Of a stretch of 64,000 bases of DNA, positions 9,687-17,156 are shown in pieces. Position 1 is the stretch's first letter; the number at the start of each line of letters is the position of its first letter. Source of the DNA: Fluviicola sp. (lineage in GTDB: Bacteria > Bacteroidota > Bacteroidia > Flavobacteriales_D > Crocinitomicaceae); contig NVXU02000043.1 in the NCBI GenBank assembly GCA_002734065.2, forward strand, positions 47,360 to 111,359, in the 5' to 3' direction. A program made the position numbers and the translations under genes. A model generated the notes under the pieces. That model ran no database searches. It saw only the letters and a program-made list of their open reading frames with translations, and was not told where the DNA came from.

Positions 9687-9705
9687 TGTTTTCTTTTGAA
9701 AGACG

Positions 9706-9713
9706 CAAAATTA
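9706..9713 (-). promoter_or_regulatory. -7 box for the ferredoxin-NADP reductase gene
   Basis: The minus strand carries TAATTTTG, a perfect TAnnTTTG match, 19 bases before the ATG at 9686. A TTTG (9732-9729) lies 15 bases further upstream, shorter than the usual -33/-7 spacing. The box itself is good and the pairing is uncertain. Confidence 0.45.
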
Positions 9714-9783
9714 ACCAAAATTGTGGTGCAAATAGTTGATTGTTATCATAAAGTTAGAGGAGCATGTAAAGAAGATAAAAGTT

Positions 9784-10440
9784 TTATCCTTTAGAATAAT
9801 TCATCGTAAAATAACTTCCATCCGACTCTGTGAATTTTTGGTAATACAGAAGGCCTGATAAAGTTAACTTTTCAAGGACTTTGTATTGCAAAGATTTTAC
9901 TCTTACTCCCCAAGCATAAGCATTGACGCTTAATTTGGACTCCAATGTTTGATTTTTTACGTTAACAGTTAGTTTTCTATCGTAAAATTTAAGGTTACTT
10001 TTTGACCCGAAAAAATTTAGCGCGCCAGAATCAAATGTAATCTGTATGGCAACATCATTTAACTTGTCTAGCTTGTAAAGCTTATCAAACGTGCTCGATT
10101 TCACCGTAACTCCCGTCTTTTTCGATTTTGGTTTTGAAAAAGAGAAAACGAGGACCAAAACGGAGGATTCATTCGGTTTGCATTTATAGGTTGTAGAATA
10201 CTTGTCTGTCGATTTGCCATTCTCGTCAAACATTTCTGCAGTAATTACAAGCTGATACCGAGAGCCTTCTTTACTAAGTTTCCCAACCTTAAAAACTTGC
10301 TTGTTGATTAGTTTTTTATTCTTGTCAAAGCTTTTTCTCGTGATTGTTCTTCCAGAAAGTTGTTCAATTAACATTTCTTTCTGAGCAGTTGTAGAAAATG
10401 AGAACAGCATCACAAAAAATATGGAAAGAAGTCTAATCAT
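9784..10440 (-). CDS. Secreted protein of unknown function
   Basis: The 218-residue protein begins with a clear signal peptide (MIRLLSIFFVMLFSFSTTAQ). It is basic, Lys/Ser rich and predicted to be largely beta-strand by alternation, without Cys pairs near the N-terminus or any motif I can name. The size and composition recall small periplasmic DUF3108-like beta proteins, but I cannot assign it. It stands alone between the reductase and the SpoU gene. A TACATTTA box ends four bases before the ATG, supporting the start at 10440. Confidence 0.65.
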   Translation of the reverse strand: MIRLLSIFFVMLFSFSTTAQKEMLIEQLSGRTITRKSFDKNKKLINKQVFKVGKLSKEGSRYQLVITAEMFDENGKSTDKYSTTYKCKPNESSVLVLVFSFSKPKSKKTGVTVKSSTFDKLYKLDKLNDVAIQITFDSGALNFFGSKSNLKFYDRKLTVNVKNQTLESKLSVNAYAWGVRVKSLQYKVLEKLTLSGLLYYQKFTESDGSYFTMNYSKG

Positions 10441-10452
10441 TAGTTAAATGTA
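10441..10452 (-). promoter_or_regulatory. TAnnTTTR box four bases before the 10440 ATG
   Basis: The minus strand reads TACATTTA (10452-10445), ACTA, then the ATG at 10440. Same box and spacing as at 489, 4061 and 8421. Confidence 0.4.
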
Positions 10453-10526
10453 GTTGTTTTTAGTGAGAAATGCCACTTTTAAGGATGAGTCAATTCCAAA
10501 GAATGCCTAATTTGCGTATTCGTGGC

Positions 10527-11063
10527 TTATCTCAACTCCAACATTCTCACAAACTCCCACATCACAATCCCCGCACATACAGAAACATTCAAGCTATGCT
10601 TGGTGCCAAATTGTGGAATTTCGATGATATAATCAGATACATCAATGACATCTTGATCTACGCCATTGACTTCGTTGCCAAACACAAGCGCGTATTTTTC
10701 CTTGGGAAAGTCCGAAACATCTTGCAAGAAGGTTGTTTTTTCTGTTTGTTCTATCGAGCAAATTTTAATTCCTTTCTTCTTTAATTCATTGACTAAATCA
10801 ATGGTTGATTCTCGATGTTCCCATGACATTGATTCAGTTGCACCCAAAGCCGTTTTCTGAATTTCTCGATGCGGAGGTGTTGCCGTTATTCCACACAAAT
10901 AAATCTTTTCAACATTGAAAGAATCACAGGTTCTGAAGAAAGCTCCAACGTTGGTTAAGCTCCTAAGATCGTTAAGAATGACAATAATTGGAAACTTTTT
11001 TTGCTCCTTAAATTCTTCTTCGGAAACTCGATCCAACTCCCATAATTTTAGTTTTTTATTCAT
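10527..11063 (-). CDS. SpoU/TrmH-family RNA methyltransferase
   Basis: The 178-residue protein is a compact SPOUT methyltransferase without an extra RNA-binding domain. The three family motifs are visible: NDLRSLTNVGAFFRTCDSF (motif 1, with the catalytic-type Arg), YALVFGNEVNGVDQDV (motif 2) and IEIPQFGTKHSLNVSVCAGI (motif 3). Such proteins transfer a methyl group from S-adenosylmethionine to a ribose 2'-OH, usually in tRNA or rRNA. The short form resembles TrmH/TrmL-sized enzymes, but the target cannot be read from sequence. It is divergent from mutS. Confidence 0.85.
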   Translation of the reverse strand: MNKKLKLWELDRVSEEEFKEQKKFPIIVILNDLRSLTNVGAFFRTCDSFNVEKIYLCGITATPPHREIQKTALGATESMSWEHRESTIDLVNELKKKGIKICSIEQTEKTTFLQDVSDFPKEKYALVFGNEVNGVDQDVIDVSDYIIEIPQFGTKHSLNVSVCAGIVMWEFVRMLELR

Positions 11064-11090
11064 AATGTGGATAACAAGTGGCGTTAATAT

Positions 11091-11121
11091 TTTGCAAAAT
11101 CGCTAATCGCCGTTACATTTA
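11091..11121 (+). promoter_or_regulatory. Promoter of mutS (TTTG-N19-TACATTTA)
   Basis: TTTG at 11091-11094 and TACATTTA at 11114-11121 are separated by 19 bases, close to the Bacteroidota -33/-7 consensus. Transcription would begin near 11127, downstream of the GTG at 11078. This argues against that GTG as the mutS start and for the TTG at 11150. Confidence 0.5.
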
Positions 11122-11149
11122 CACTGCAAAAATTAAAAAATCAATCGAC

Positions 11150-13786
11150 TTGGCGAAGACATCTAGCAAAAAAGTGATAAAAGAGACCCCTCTGATGAAG
11201 CAATACAATCAGATTAAGGCTCGGCATCCTCAAGCCTTGCTGCTTTTTCGCGTGGGAGATTTTTATGAAACCTTTGGAGCGGATGCCATCGTTGCATCCA
11301 AAATTTTGGGCATTGTCTTGACCAAAAGAGGAAACGGAGCAGCAGGTCCGATAGAATTGGCGGGTTTTCCGCATCATTCTCTCGATACATATTTGCCAAA
11401 ATTAGTTCGTGCAGGACAGCGAGTTGCAATTTGCGACCAGTTGGAAGATCCTAAAATGACCAAAACAATCGTTAAAAGAGGAGTTACGGAATTAGTAACG
11501 CCAGGAGTTTCTTTCAATGACCAAGTTTTAGATCAGAAAAAGAACAATTTTTTATGCGCCGTTCATTTTGAAAAGGAACTCATCGGAATTTCTTTCTTGG
11601 ATGTTTCTACGGGAGAGTTTTTGGTGGCACAAGGTAATAAAGAATACATTGAGAAGTTGATTCAAGGTTTTGAACCGACAGAAATAATTTACAACAAACG
11701 CCATTCAAAAGACTACGACGAAGCCTTTGGAAATAAGTATTATTCTTTCAGAATTGAAGATTGGGTTTTTACCGAAGACTATGCCATGGAAAGTCTCAAT
11801 AAACAATTTGGCACCAAATCTTTGAAGGGTTTTGGCATCAGTTCTTTGGAGGCAGGTATAATTTCTGCAGGAGCAGCGATTCATTACTTATCTGAAAATC
11901 AACACGATAGACTTGGGCATATTACCGCAATTTCGAGGATAGAAGAAGAAAAGTACGTTTGGCTGGATCGTTTTACAATTCGCAACCTCGAATTAATCAG
12001 TTCTCCGCACGAGAATGCAACGACCTTAATTCAAGTCATTGACAACACCAAAACCCCTATGGGAGGACGGATGATGAAGCGTTGGTTGGTGCTTCCGCTC
12101 AAAGATTTAAAACCGATTCAAGATCGTTTGGATGCGGTGGAATCATTCTATAACAATGACACCATTGTTTTTGAATTGGGAGAACGTTTAAAGCAGATTC
12201 ACGATTTAGAACGACTGATTTCGAAGGTTGCCGTTGGGAAAGTGAACCCAAAAGAAGTGATTGCTCTGAAAAGAACTTTATTGCAGTTGCAACCAATTAA
12301 AGATTTGATTTCTGCAGAGAATACTGAAGTTCTCAAAAGCATTGCAGACAGAATCAACCCTTGTGAGAAGTTGCTCGAAATCATTGACACGACCTTGCAA
12401 GAGGACCCTGTTTTACATATCGGCAAAGGAAAAGTGATTGCCGATGGATTCAATAAGGAACTGGATGAGTTGCGTGCGATTTCATTCTCCGGAAAAGATT
12501 ATTTGGCGCAATTGCAAAAGAGAGAAAGCGAGAGAACGGGCATTCCAAGTCTAAAAGTGGCGTTTAATAATGTGTTTGGTTACTATTTAGAAGTGAGAAA
12601 TACGCACAGGGATAAAGTTCCGGAAGAATGGATGCGCAAGCAAACCTTGGTCAATGCAGAACGTTACATTACCGAAGAATTAAAAGAATACGAAGCCAAA
12701 ATTTTGGGTGCAGAGGAGAAAATCGTTGCGATTGAGTCTCGTTTGTATCAAGATTTGGTTTTTACCATGGCAGATTACATTCAGCCTATACAATTGAATG
12801 CGTTTTTGATTTCACAGTTGGACTGTTTTCTGTCTTTCTCAGAAGTCGCAAAAGCCAACGATTATTGCAAGCCAGAAATCAATGAAGGATTTGCGATCGA
12901 CATTAAAGCAGGTCGCCATCCTGTGATTGAAATGCAAATGAAAACGGGCGAAGAATACATTAGCAACGACGTGTATTTGGACAATGATTCGCAACAAATC
13001 ATGATGATTACAGGTCCAAATATGTCGGGTAAAAGTGCTTTACTTCGCCAAACAGCATTGATTTCTTTAATGGCGCAGATAGGGAGTTTTGTTCCCGCTC
13101 ATTCTGCAAAATTAGGTCTGGTTGACAAAGTTTTCACCCGTGTTGGAGCTTCGGATAATATTTCTTCTGGAGAATCAACCTTCATGGTTGAGATGAATGA
13201 GACGTCAAGTATTTTGAACAATTTATCAAACCGATCTTTAATTCTCCTCGATGAAATAGGCAGAGGCACAAGCACTTACGACGGAATTTCTATTGCTTGG
13301 GCAATTGCAGAATACATTCACGAACACCCAAAAATGAAGGGCAAAACTTTATTTGCTACGCATTACCACGAGTTGAATGAGATGACCAATCGTTTTTCTC
13401 GCATCAAAAATTTCAACGTTTCTGTTAAAGAAGTGGGCAAGAAAATTCTCTTTCTTCGCAAATTAGTTGCGGGAGGAAGTGAACATTCTTTCGGTATTCA
13501 CGTGGCAAGATTGGCAGGGATGCCACAGCAAGTTTTACAAAGAGCAGAGAGTATGTTGGTGCAGTTAGAATCTTCTCATGAGTTGACGGAATCGAAAGGT
13601 AATTCAACGAAGAAAAAGAAATCTCCTTCTCCCGATTTAGAGGATATGCAATTGAGTTTCTTCCAGTTAAACGATCCCGTTTTGGAGAATATCAGAGAAG
13701 AATTGGTGAGCATCGACATCAATACGCTGACACCTGTTGAGGCCTTGATGAAGCTCAACGAAATAAAAAAACTCACTGGAGGTTAA
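11150..13786 (+). CDS. mutS: DNA mismatch repair ATPase MutS
   Basis: MutS binds mismatched bases and starts methyl- or nick-directed repair with MutL. The sequence shows the mismatch-reading N-terminal domain ([16 protein letters not shown], with the Phe-X-Glu wedge), the connector, lever and clamp regions, and the C-terminal ATPase. That ATPase has Walker [14 protein letters not shown] near residue 622, the ST/ABC signature, Walker [17 protein letters not shown] and [14 protein letters not shown] beta-clamp-binding motif sits close to the C-terminus. The frame is open to a GTG at 11078. I prefer TTG at 11150, giving (M)[17 protein letters not shown], because family members start with this type of sequence and the promoter lies between the two. 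The length is then 878 residues, normal for the family. Confidence 0.95.
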   Translation: MAKTSSKKVIKETPLMKQYNQIKARHPQALLLFRVGDFYETFGADAIVASKILGIVLTKRGNGAAGPIELAGFPHHSLDTYLPKLVRAGQRVAICDQLEDPKMTKTIVKRGVTELVTPGVSFNDQVLDQKKNNFLCAVHFEKELIGISFLDVSTGEFLVAQGNKEYIEKLIQGFEPTEIIYNKRHSKDYDEAFGNKYYSFRIEDWVFTEDYAMESLNKQFGTKSLKGFGISSLEAGIISAGAAIHYLSENQHDRLGHITAISRIEEEKYVWLDRFTIRNLELISSPHENATTLIQVIDNTKTPMGGRMMKRWLVLPLKDLKPIQDRLDAVESFYNNDTIVFELGERLKQIHDLERLISKVAVGKVNPKEVIALKRTLLQLQPIKDLISAENTEVLKSIADRINPCEKLLEIIDTTLQEDPVLHIGKGKVIADGFNKELDELRAISFSGKDYLAQLQKRESERTGIPSLKVAFNNVFGYYLEVRNTHRDKVPEEWMRKQTLVNAERYITEELKEYEAKILGAEEKIVAIESRLYQDLVFTMADYIQPIQLNAFLISQLDCFLSFSEVAKANDYCKPEINEGFAIDIKAGRHPVIEMQMKTGEEYISNDVYLDNDSQQIMMITGPNMSGKSALLRQTALISLMAQIGSFVPAHSAKLGLVDKVFTRVGASDNISSGESTFMVEMNETSSILNNLSNRSLILLDEIGRGTSTYDGISIAWAIAEYIHEHPKMKGKTLFATHYHELNEMTNRFSRIKNFNVSVKEVGKKILFLRKLVAGGSEHSFGIHVARLAGMPQQVLQRAESMLVQLESSHELTESKGNSTKKKKSPSPDLEDMQLSFFQLNDPVLENIREELVSIDINTLTPVEALMKLNEIKKLTGG

Positions 13787-13803
13787 TTTTTTCGATTTCT
13801 GTG

Positions 13804-13833
13804 TTTGTATTTTAGAAATACTTGCTACATTTG
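13804..13833 (+). promoter_or_regulatory. Promoter of the tRNA-Gly/tRNA-Leu unit
   Basis: TTTG at 13804-13807 and a perfect TACATTTG at 13826-13833 are 18 bases apart, the best promoter match in the window. Transcription would start near 13840, about 120 bases before the tRNA-Gly, so the precursor carries a long leader. Confidence 0.7.
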
Positions 13834-13872
13834 TCGCCCGTTGCAAAACGATGCAGCGTATTTGAAATACAA

Positions 13873-13939
13873 GCGAGAGTAGCTTCCCGATGAAGATTCG
13901 TTCCTTACGGACTCATCTAATTAGGGACAGGCGCTTCGC
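13873..13939 (+). other. Structured leader of the tRNA precursor with a copy of the tRNA-Gly 5' end
   Basis: GCGAGAGTAGCT at 13873-13884 is identical to the first 12 bases of the tRNA-Gly at 13963, exactly 90 bases upstream. The segment can fold into a nested imperfect hairpin: GCGA/TCGC (13873, 13936), AGC/GCT (13881, 13933), TCCC/GGGA (13885, 13924), GATGA/TCATC (13889, 13913) and GTTCC/GGAC around a TTAC loop (13900-13912). It does not form a cloverleaf. It may be a tRNA remnant or a processing or regulatory leader. The pairing was made by eye. Confidence 0.4.
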
Positions 13940-13962
13940 AGTAAGTTATTGGTAATATATAA

Positions 13963-14035
13963 GCGAGAGTAGCTCAGTTGATAGAGCGCCACCTTGCCAA
14001 GGTGGAGGTCGCGGGTTTGAGCCCCGTCTCCCGCT
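13963..14035 (+). tRNA. tRNA-Gly (anticodon GCC)
   Basis: The 73-base cloverleaf has anticodon loop TTGCCAA on a CCACC/GGTGG stem, D stem GCTC/GAGC and discriminator T73, all as expected for bacterial glycine tRNA. CCA is not encoded. Three departures stand out: an A4-C69 mismatch in the acceptor stem, A at position 19 where G is nearly universal, and T at 56 where C is nearly universal. The last two would still pair with each other (A19-U56). Confidence 0.92.
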
Positions 14036-14045
14036 CATTTAGCAT

Positions 14046-14100
14046 AATTATTTGCTTAATAATTAAAAATACTACCTTATTTATTCAGTCCGAATAAATA
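14046..14100 (+). other. Two AT-rich hairpins between the tRNAs
   Basis: AATTATT-TGCTT-AATAATT (14046-14064) and TATTTATTC-AGTCC-GAATAAATA (14078-14100) are perfect inverted repeats with 7-bp and 9-bp arms. The second ends three bases before the tRNA-Leu. They probably form in the precursor RNA and may guide processing. There is no T-run placed for termination. Confidence 0.45.
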
Positions 14101-14103
14101 GAT

Positions 14104-14187
14104 GCTCGAGTGGTGGAATTGGTAGACACGCCGGACTTAAAATCCTGTGCTCTTCGGGGTGTGCGGGTTCAAGTCCCGCCTCGAGTA
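14104..14187 (+). tRNA. tRNA-Leu (anticodon TAA)
   Basis: This is an 84-base class II tRNA with a long variable arm (TGCTCTTCGGGGTGT region), anticodon TAA in loop CTTAAAA, T arm GCGGGTTCAAGTCCCGC and discriminator A73, all diagnostic for leucine. The acceptor stem GCTCGAG/CTCGAGT closes with a G1-U72 wobble. CCA is not encoded. It is co-transcribed with tRNA-Gly 68 bases upstream. Confidence 0.95.
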
Positions 14188-14192
14188 CTAAG

Positions 14193-14224
14193 AGCCTTGT
14201 AACGTTGAGTTGCAAGGCTTTTTT
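14193..14224 (+). terminator. Intrinsic terminator of the tRNA unit
   Basis: AGCCTTG (14193-14199) and CAAGGCT (14213-14219) form a 7-bp stem with a 13-base loop, followed by a T6 run (14219-14224). It ends the tRNA transcript before the hydrogenase promoter region. Confidence 0.85.
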
Positions 14225-14421
14225 GATTCTTATTTGCTATAACTTTTTAGTAAATTAAAAGTATATTACTGCATTTTTTTTGAATATTTGAAGCCTTTTT
14301 TCAAACTGAGTTTTGTATTAAGATCACTTAATTCTCATGAATCAGTCAGTATGCAATAGATTTACGGAGGTAGGTTTTATCCATTTCACTATTTAGAATG
14401 AATCTAAACAAGACTCAAAAC

Positions 14422-14435
14422 ATGACCTAAGTCAT
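14422..14435 (+). promoter_or_regulatory. Palindrome upstream of hupS (CRP/FNR-like half-sites)
   Basis: ATGAC-CTAA-GTCAT is a perfect 5-bp inverted repeat with a 4-base spacer, the geometry of FNR/DNR-class sites (TTGAT-N4-ATCAA, TTGAC-N4-GTCAA). It is centred about 67 bases before the hupS ATG. The AT-rich TTATAAAA at 14463-14470 could serve as a -10/-7 region, which would place the palindrome near -45. It is the only prominent symmetric site in the otherwise featureless 14225-14495 gap. The identity of the regulator is inference. Confidence 0.4.
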
Positions 14436-14495
14436 AAAAAATTCTAACTTGTGCAACGAAACTTATAAAAAGTAAACTAATTTAAATCAAAATCT

Positions 14496-15455
14496 ATGGC
14501 AAATGTATTGTGGTTACAGGGAGGAGCATGTAGTGGTAACACTATGTCTTTTCTTAACGCAGAGGAGCCTACAGTAGTAGAACTCATCACAGATTTCGGA
14601 CTTAATATCTTATGGCATCCTACTACAGGTCTGCAAATTGGAGATCAAGTTCAAGAATTATTAAGAGATATTATAGCAGGAAAAGTTCAGATGGACATTC
14701 TTGTATTTGAAGGTTCAATTATACAAGGACCAGACGGAACAGGGTCAATGAATTATTTTGCTGACCGACCTATGATGGATTGGGTAAAGGAATTATCAGA
14801 AGTAGCAGGTTATGTAGTTGCTATTGGAGATTGTGCAACTTGGGGTGGAATTAATGCAGTTGCACCAAATCCAAGTGAATCTACAGGAGTTCAATTTTTA
14901 AAGAAAAATAAAGGTGGTTTCTTAGGTGCTGATTATGTATCTAAAGGAGGATTACCTGTAATTAATATACCTGGTTGTCCAGCACACCCAGATTGGATTA
15001 CTCAAATTTTAGTTGCTATTTCTATAGGTAGAATTGGTGATGTGTTAATTGATGAATACCACAGACCAAAAACATTCTTTACTGACTTTGTTCAAGATGG
15101 TTGTACTAATGTTACAAACTTTGCGCAAAAAGTAGATGGTGGATTCGGAACAAGAGGTGGATGTTTATTCTATGAAGTTGGTTGTAGAGGACCTATGACT
15201 AGAGCATCTTGTAATAATATTCTTTGGAACAGACAGAATAGTAAAACTAGAGCAAATCATCCTTGTTTAGGTTGCACCGAACCAGGATTTCCTCATAATG
15301 ATTTAATTAAAGGGTCTGTATTTAAGACTATGAAATACATGGGCGTATTCCCTAAGGAAGTTCCGACAGGACAAAGTAAATTATCTTATTATATAGAAGC
15401 AGGATTCCAAAAAGTGAAACCTACTAATAAAAAGATAAAAGAAACATCTAAATAA
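14496..15455 (+). CDS. hupS: [NiFe] uptake hydrogenase small subunit, group 2a-like
   Basis: The small subunit carries the iron-sulfur relay that takes electrons from the active site in HupL. It opens directly with MANVLWLQGGACSGNTMSFL, so there is no Tat signal and the enzyme is cytoplasmic; there is no C-terminal membrane anchor either. Cluster-ligand candidates are C12, the GDCATWGG and IPGCPAHPDW cysteines, DGCTN, and the C-terminal set GGCLFYEVGC...RASC...HPCLGC. At the first motif, position 15 is Asn where group 1 enzymes have a second Cys (CxGC), a feature of cyanobacterial HupS-type enzymes. The 319-residue length fits group 2. It is first in an 18-gene operon, with hupL 25 bases downstream. 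Group assignment was made by reading motifs and gene context, not by phylogeny. Confidence 0.93.
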   Translation: MANVLWLQGGACSGNTMSFLNAEEPTVVELITDFGLNILWHPTTGLQIGDQVQELLRDIIAGKVQMDILVFEGSIIQGPDGTGSMNYFADRPMMDWVKELSEVAGYVVAIGDCATWGGINAVAPNPSESTGVQFLKKNKGGFLGADYVSKGGLPVINIPGCPAHPDWITQILVAISIGRIGDVLIDEYHRPKTFFTDFVQDGCTNVTNFAQKVDGGFGTRGGCLFYEVGCRGPMTRASCNNILWNRQNSKTRANHPCLGCTEPGFPHNDLIKGSVFKTMKYMGVFPKEVPTGQSKLSYYIEAGFQKVKPTNKKIKETSK

Positions 15456-15480
15456 ATAGTCACATTAAAAAGAATTTAAA

Positions 15481-17082
15481 ATGTCAACAGTAAAAGAATT
15501 AAATATATCTCCCGTTGGTCGTGTTGAAGGCGATTTAGATGTAAAAGTATATATCGATAACGGAAAAGTAACAAGGGCTCACACTCAAGCAGCAATGTTT
15601 AGAGGGTTCGAAAAAATAATGGAAGGTAAAGATCCGCAATCTGGATTAATTGTTACACCAAGAATTTGTGGTATTTGTGGAGGTTCGCATTTATATTGTG
15701 CGTCATCTGCTTTAGATACAGCTTGGGGTACAACATTGCCACCTAATGCTTTATTATTAAGAGCAATTGGACAAGCAACTGAAACTATTCAGTCTATTCC
15801 AAGATGGTTTTATGCAATTTTCGCAACTGATTTAGCAAATAAAAAATATGCTGACCAACCTTTATATGATGAAGTTGTAAAAAGATGGTCTGCTTATGTT
15901 GGAGAAACTTTCCAAAAAGGTTTAACTGCATCTGCTTTACCAGTGCAAGTATATTCATTGTTTGGTGGTCAATGGCCTCACTCAAGTTATATGGTTCCTG
16001 GTGGAGTTATGTGTGCGCCAACACTTAAAGACATCACAAGAGCGCATGCAATTATGACGCAGTTCAAAAATGATTGGCTAGAATCGATTTGGTTAGGTTG
16101 TACAATTGAACGCTATATGGAAATCAAATCATGGGACGATATGTTAGCATGGATTGAAGAAAGTGATTCTCACAAAAATTCTGATTTAGGTTTATATATC
16201 AGAGCTGGTCAAGAATTTGGATTAAAAGACTTTGGAAAAGGAGTTGGTAAATTCTTGGCATTTGGAACTTATTTACATAAAGACAAATATAACAAGCCTA
16301 CAGTTGAAGGAAGAAATGATGCTTTAATTAGCTCTAGTGGATTCTTTGACGGAGAAAATTGGCATGAGTTTGATCACTTAAAAGTAACGGAAGATGTTAA
16401 ACATTCTTGGTACACAGATCAAGCAGACAGCTTACATCCTTGGGACGAGCCATTACCAACACCAGTTAAGTCTCAAACATTACATGATACTGATTTTGAT
16501 GGTAAATATTCTTGGTCTAAAGCACCTAGATATGATGGTCATGTTGTAGAAGCAGGACCAATGGCAAGATGTTTAATGAATGGTAATCCTAAAAATAAAG
16601 ATCATCAAATTAAAGACCCTTTCTTTATTGATGCTTATAAACAACTAGGTGGAGCAAGTGTATTTACAAGAGTTTTAGCTCGTGTACATGAAGCACCTAG
16701 AATTTTTAAATTAATTGAACAGTGGTTATCAGAAATTGATTTAGATAAAGAATTTTATATCAAACCAGTAGAAAAAGCGAATGGTAAAGGATTTGGCGCT
16801 ACTGAAGCTGCCAGAGGTGCTTTAGCGCATTGGATTGAGATTAAGGATGGTGTAATTAAAAACTATCAAGTAATGGCTCCTACAACTTGGAATATAGGTC
16901 CAAATGATAATGGAGGTAATCCTGGACCAATTGAAGCCGCTTTAGAAGGAATCAGTATTGATGATCCTAAAGACCCCGTTGAAGTTGGAATTGTAGCACG
17001 CTCTTTCGATTCTTGTATGGTTTGTACTGTACACGCTCATGATGAAAAATCAGGAGTTGAGTTGTCGAGATTTAAATTATAA
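15481..17082 (+). CDS. hupL: [NiFe] uptake hydrogenase large subunit, group 2a-like
   Basis: The 533-residue large subunit holds the NiFe(CN)2CO site that splits H2. The N-terminal L1 motif is RICGICGGSH (C63, C66) and the C-terminal L2 motif is SFDSCMVCTVH (C512, C515, H518), providing the four Ni-binding cysteines. Ser replaces the Pro of the common DPCxxC. After His518 a 15-residue tail (AHD...RFKL) remains, as expected for a precursor trimmed by a dedicated protease, and hupD follows. An intrinsic terminator lies directly behind the gene, so hupSL may be transcribed at a higher level than the rest. Expected partners are HupS and then the quinone pool. Confidence 0.95.
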   Translation: MSTVKELNISPVGRVEGDLDVKVYIDNGKVTRAHTQAAMFRGFEKIMEGKDPQSGLIVTPRICGICGGSHLYCASSALDTAWGTTLPPNALLLRAIGQATETIQSIPRWFYAIFATDLANKKYADQPLYDEVVKRWSAYVGETFQKGLTASALPVQVYSLFGGQWPHSSYMVPGGVMCAPTLKDITRAHAIMTQFKNDWLESIWLGCTIERYMEIKSWDDMLAWIEESDSHKNSDLGLYIRAGQEFGLKDFGKGVGKFLAFGTYLHKDKYNKPTVEGRNDALISSSGFFDGENWHEFDHLKVTEDVKHSWYTDQADSLHPWDEPLPTPVKSQTLHDTDFDGKYSWSKAPRYDGHVVEAGPMARCLMNGNPKNKDHQIKDPFFIDAYKQLGGASVFTRVLARVHEAPRIFKLIEQWLSEIDLDKEFYIKPVEKANGKGFGATEAARGALAHWIEIKDGVIKNYQVMAPTTWNIGPNDNGGNPGPIEAALEGISIDDPKDPVEVGIVARSFDSCMVCTVHAHDEKSGVELSRFKL

Positions 17083-17103
17083 TTACATAAATAATTAACT
17101 AAT

Positions 17104-17140
17104 AAAAACTTACTCGAGATTTTTTCTTGAGTAAGTTTTT
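17104..17140 (+). terminator. Intrinsic (attenuating) terminator between hupL and hupD
   Basis: AAAAACTTACTC (17104-17115) pairs perfectly with GAGTAAGTTTTT (17129-17140). The inner GAG/CTT pairs extend the stem, with a T-rich loop and a T-run on the 3' side. It sits between structural and maturation genes of one operon, so partial read-through is likely rather than complete stop. Confidence 0.8.
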
Positions 17141-17156
17141 TGTTATTACATAACAA
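17140..17156 (+). promoter_or_regulatory. Inverted repeat abutting the hupD start codon
   Basis: TTGTTAT-TAC-ATAACAA is a perfect 7-bp inverted repeat that ends at the base before the hupD ATG (17157). It could be an operator, or in RNA a weak hairpin over the ribosome entry site. Its 5' base is shared with the T-run of the preceding terminator. Confidence 0.4.

Noticed and set aside
10470..10784. Plus-strand 104-residue frame
   Set aside because: It is antisense to the SpoU methyltransferase motifs and shows no codon or protein features of its own.
11078..11149. GTG at 11078 as the mutS start
   Set aside because: The -33/-7 promoter at 11091-11121 lies downstream of it, and the N-terminal 24 residues are unlike MutS; TTG at 11150 fits better.
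13873..13939. A complete second tRNA gene upstream of tRNA-Gly
   Set aside because: Only the first 12 bases match; there is no anticodon or T arm and no cloverleaf can be drawn.
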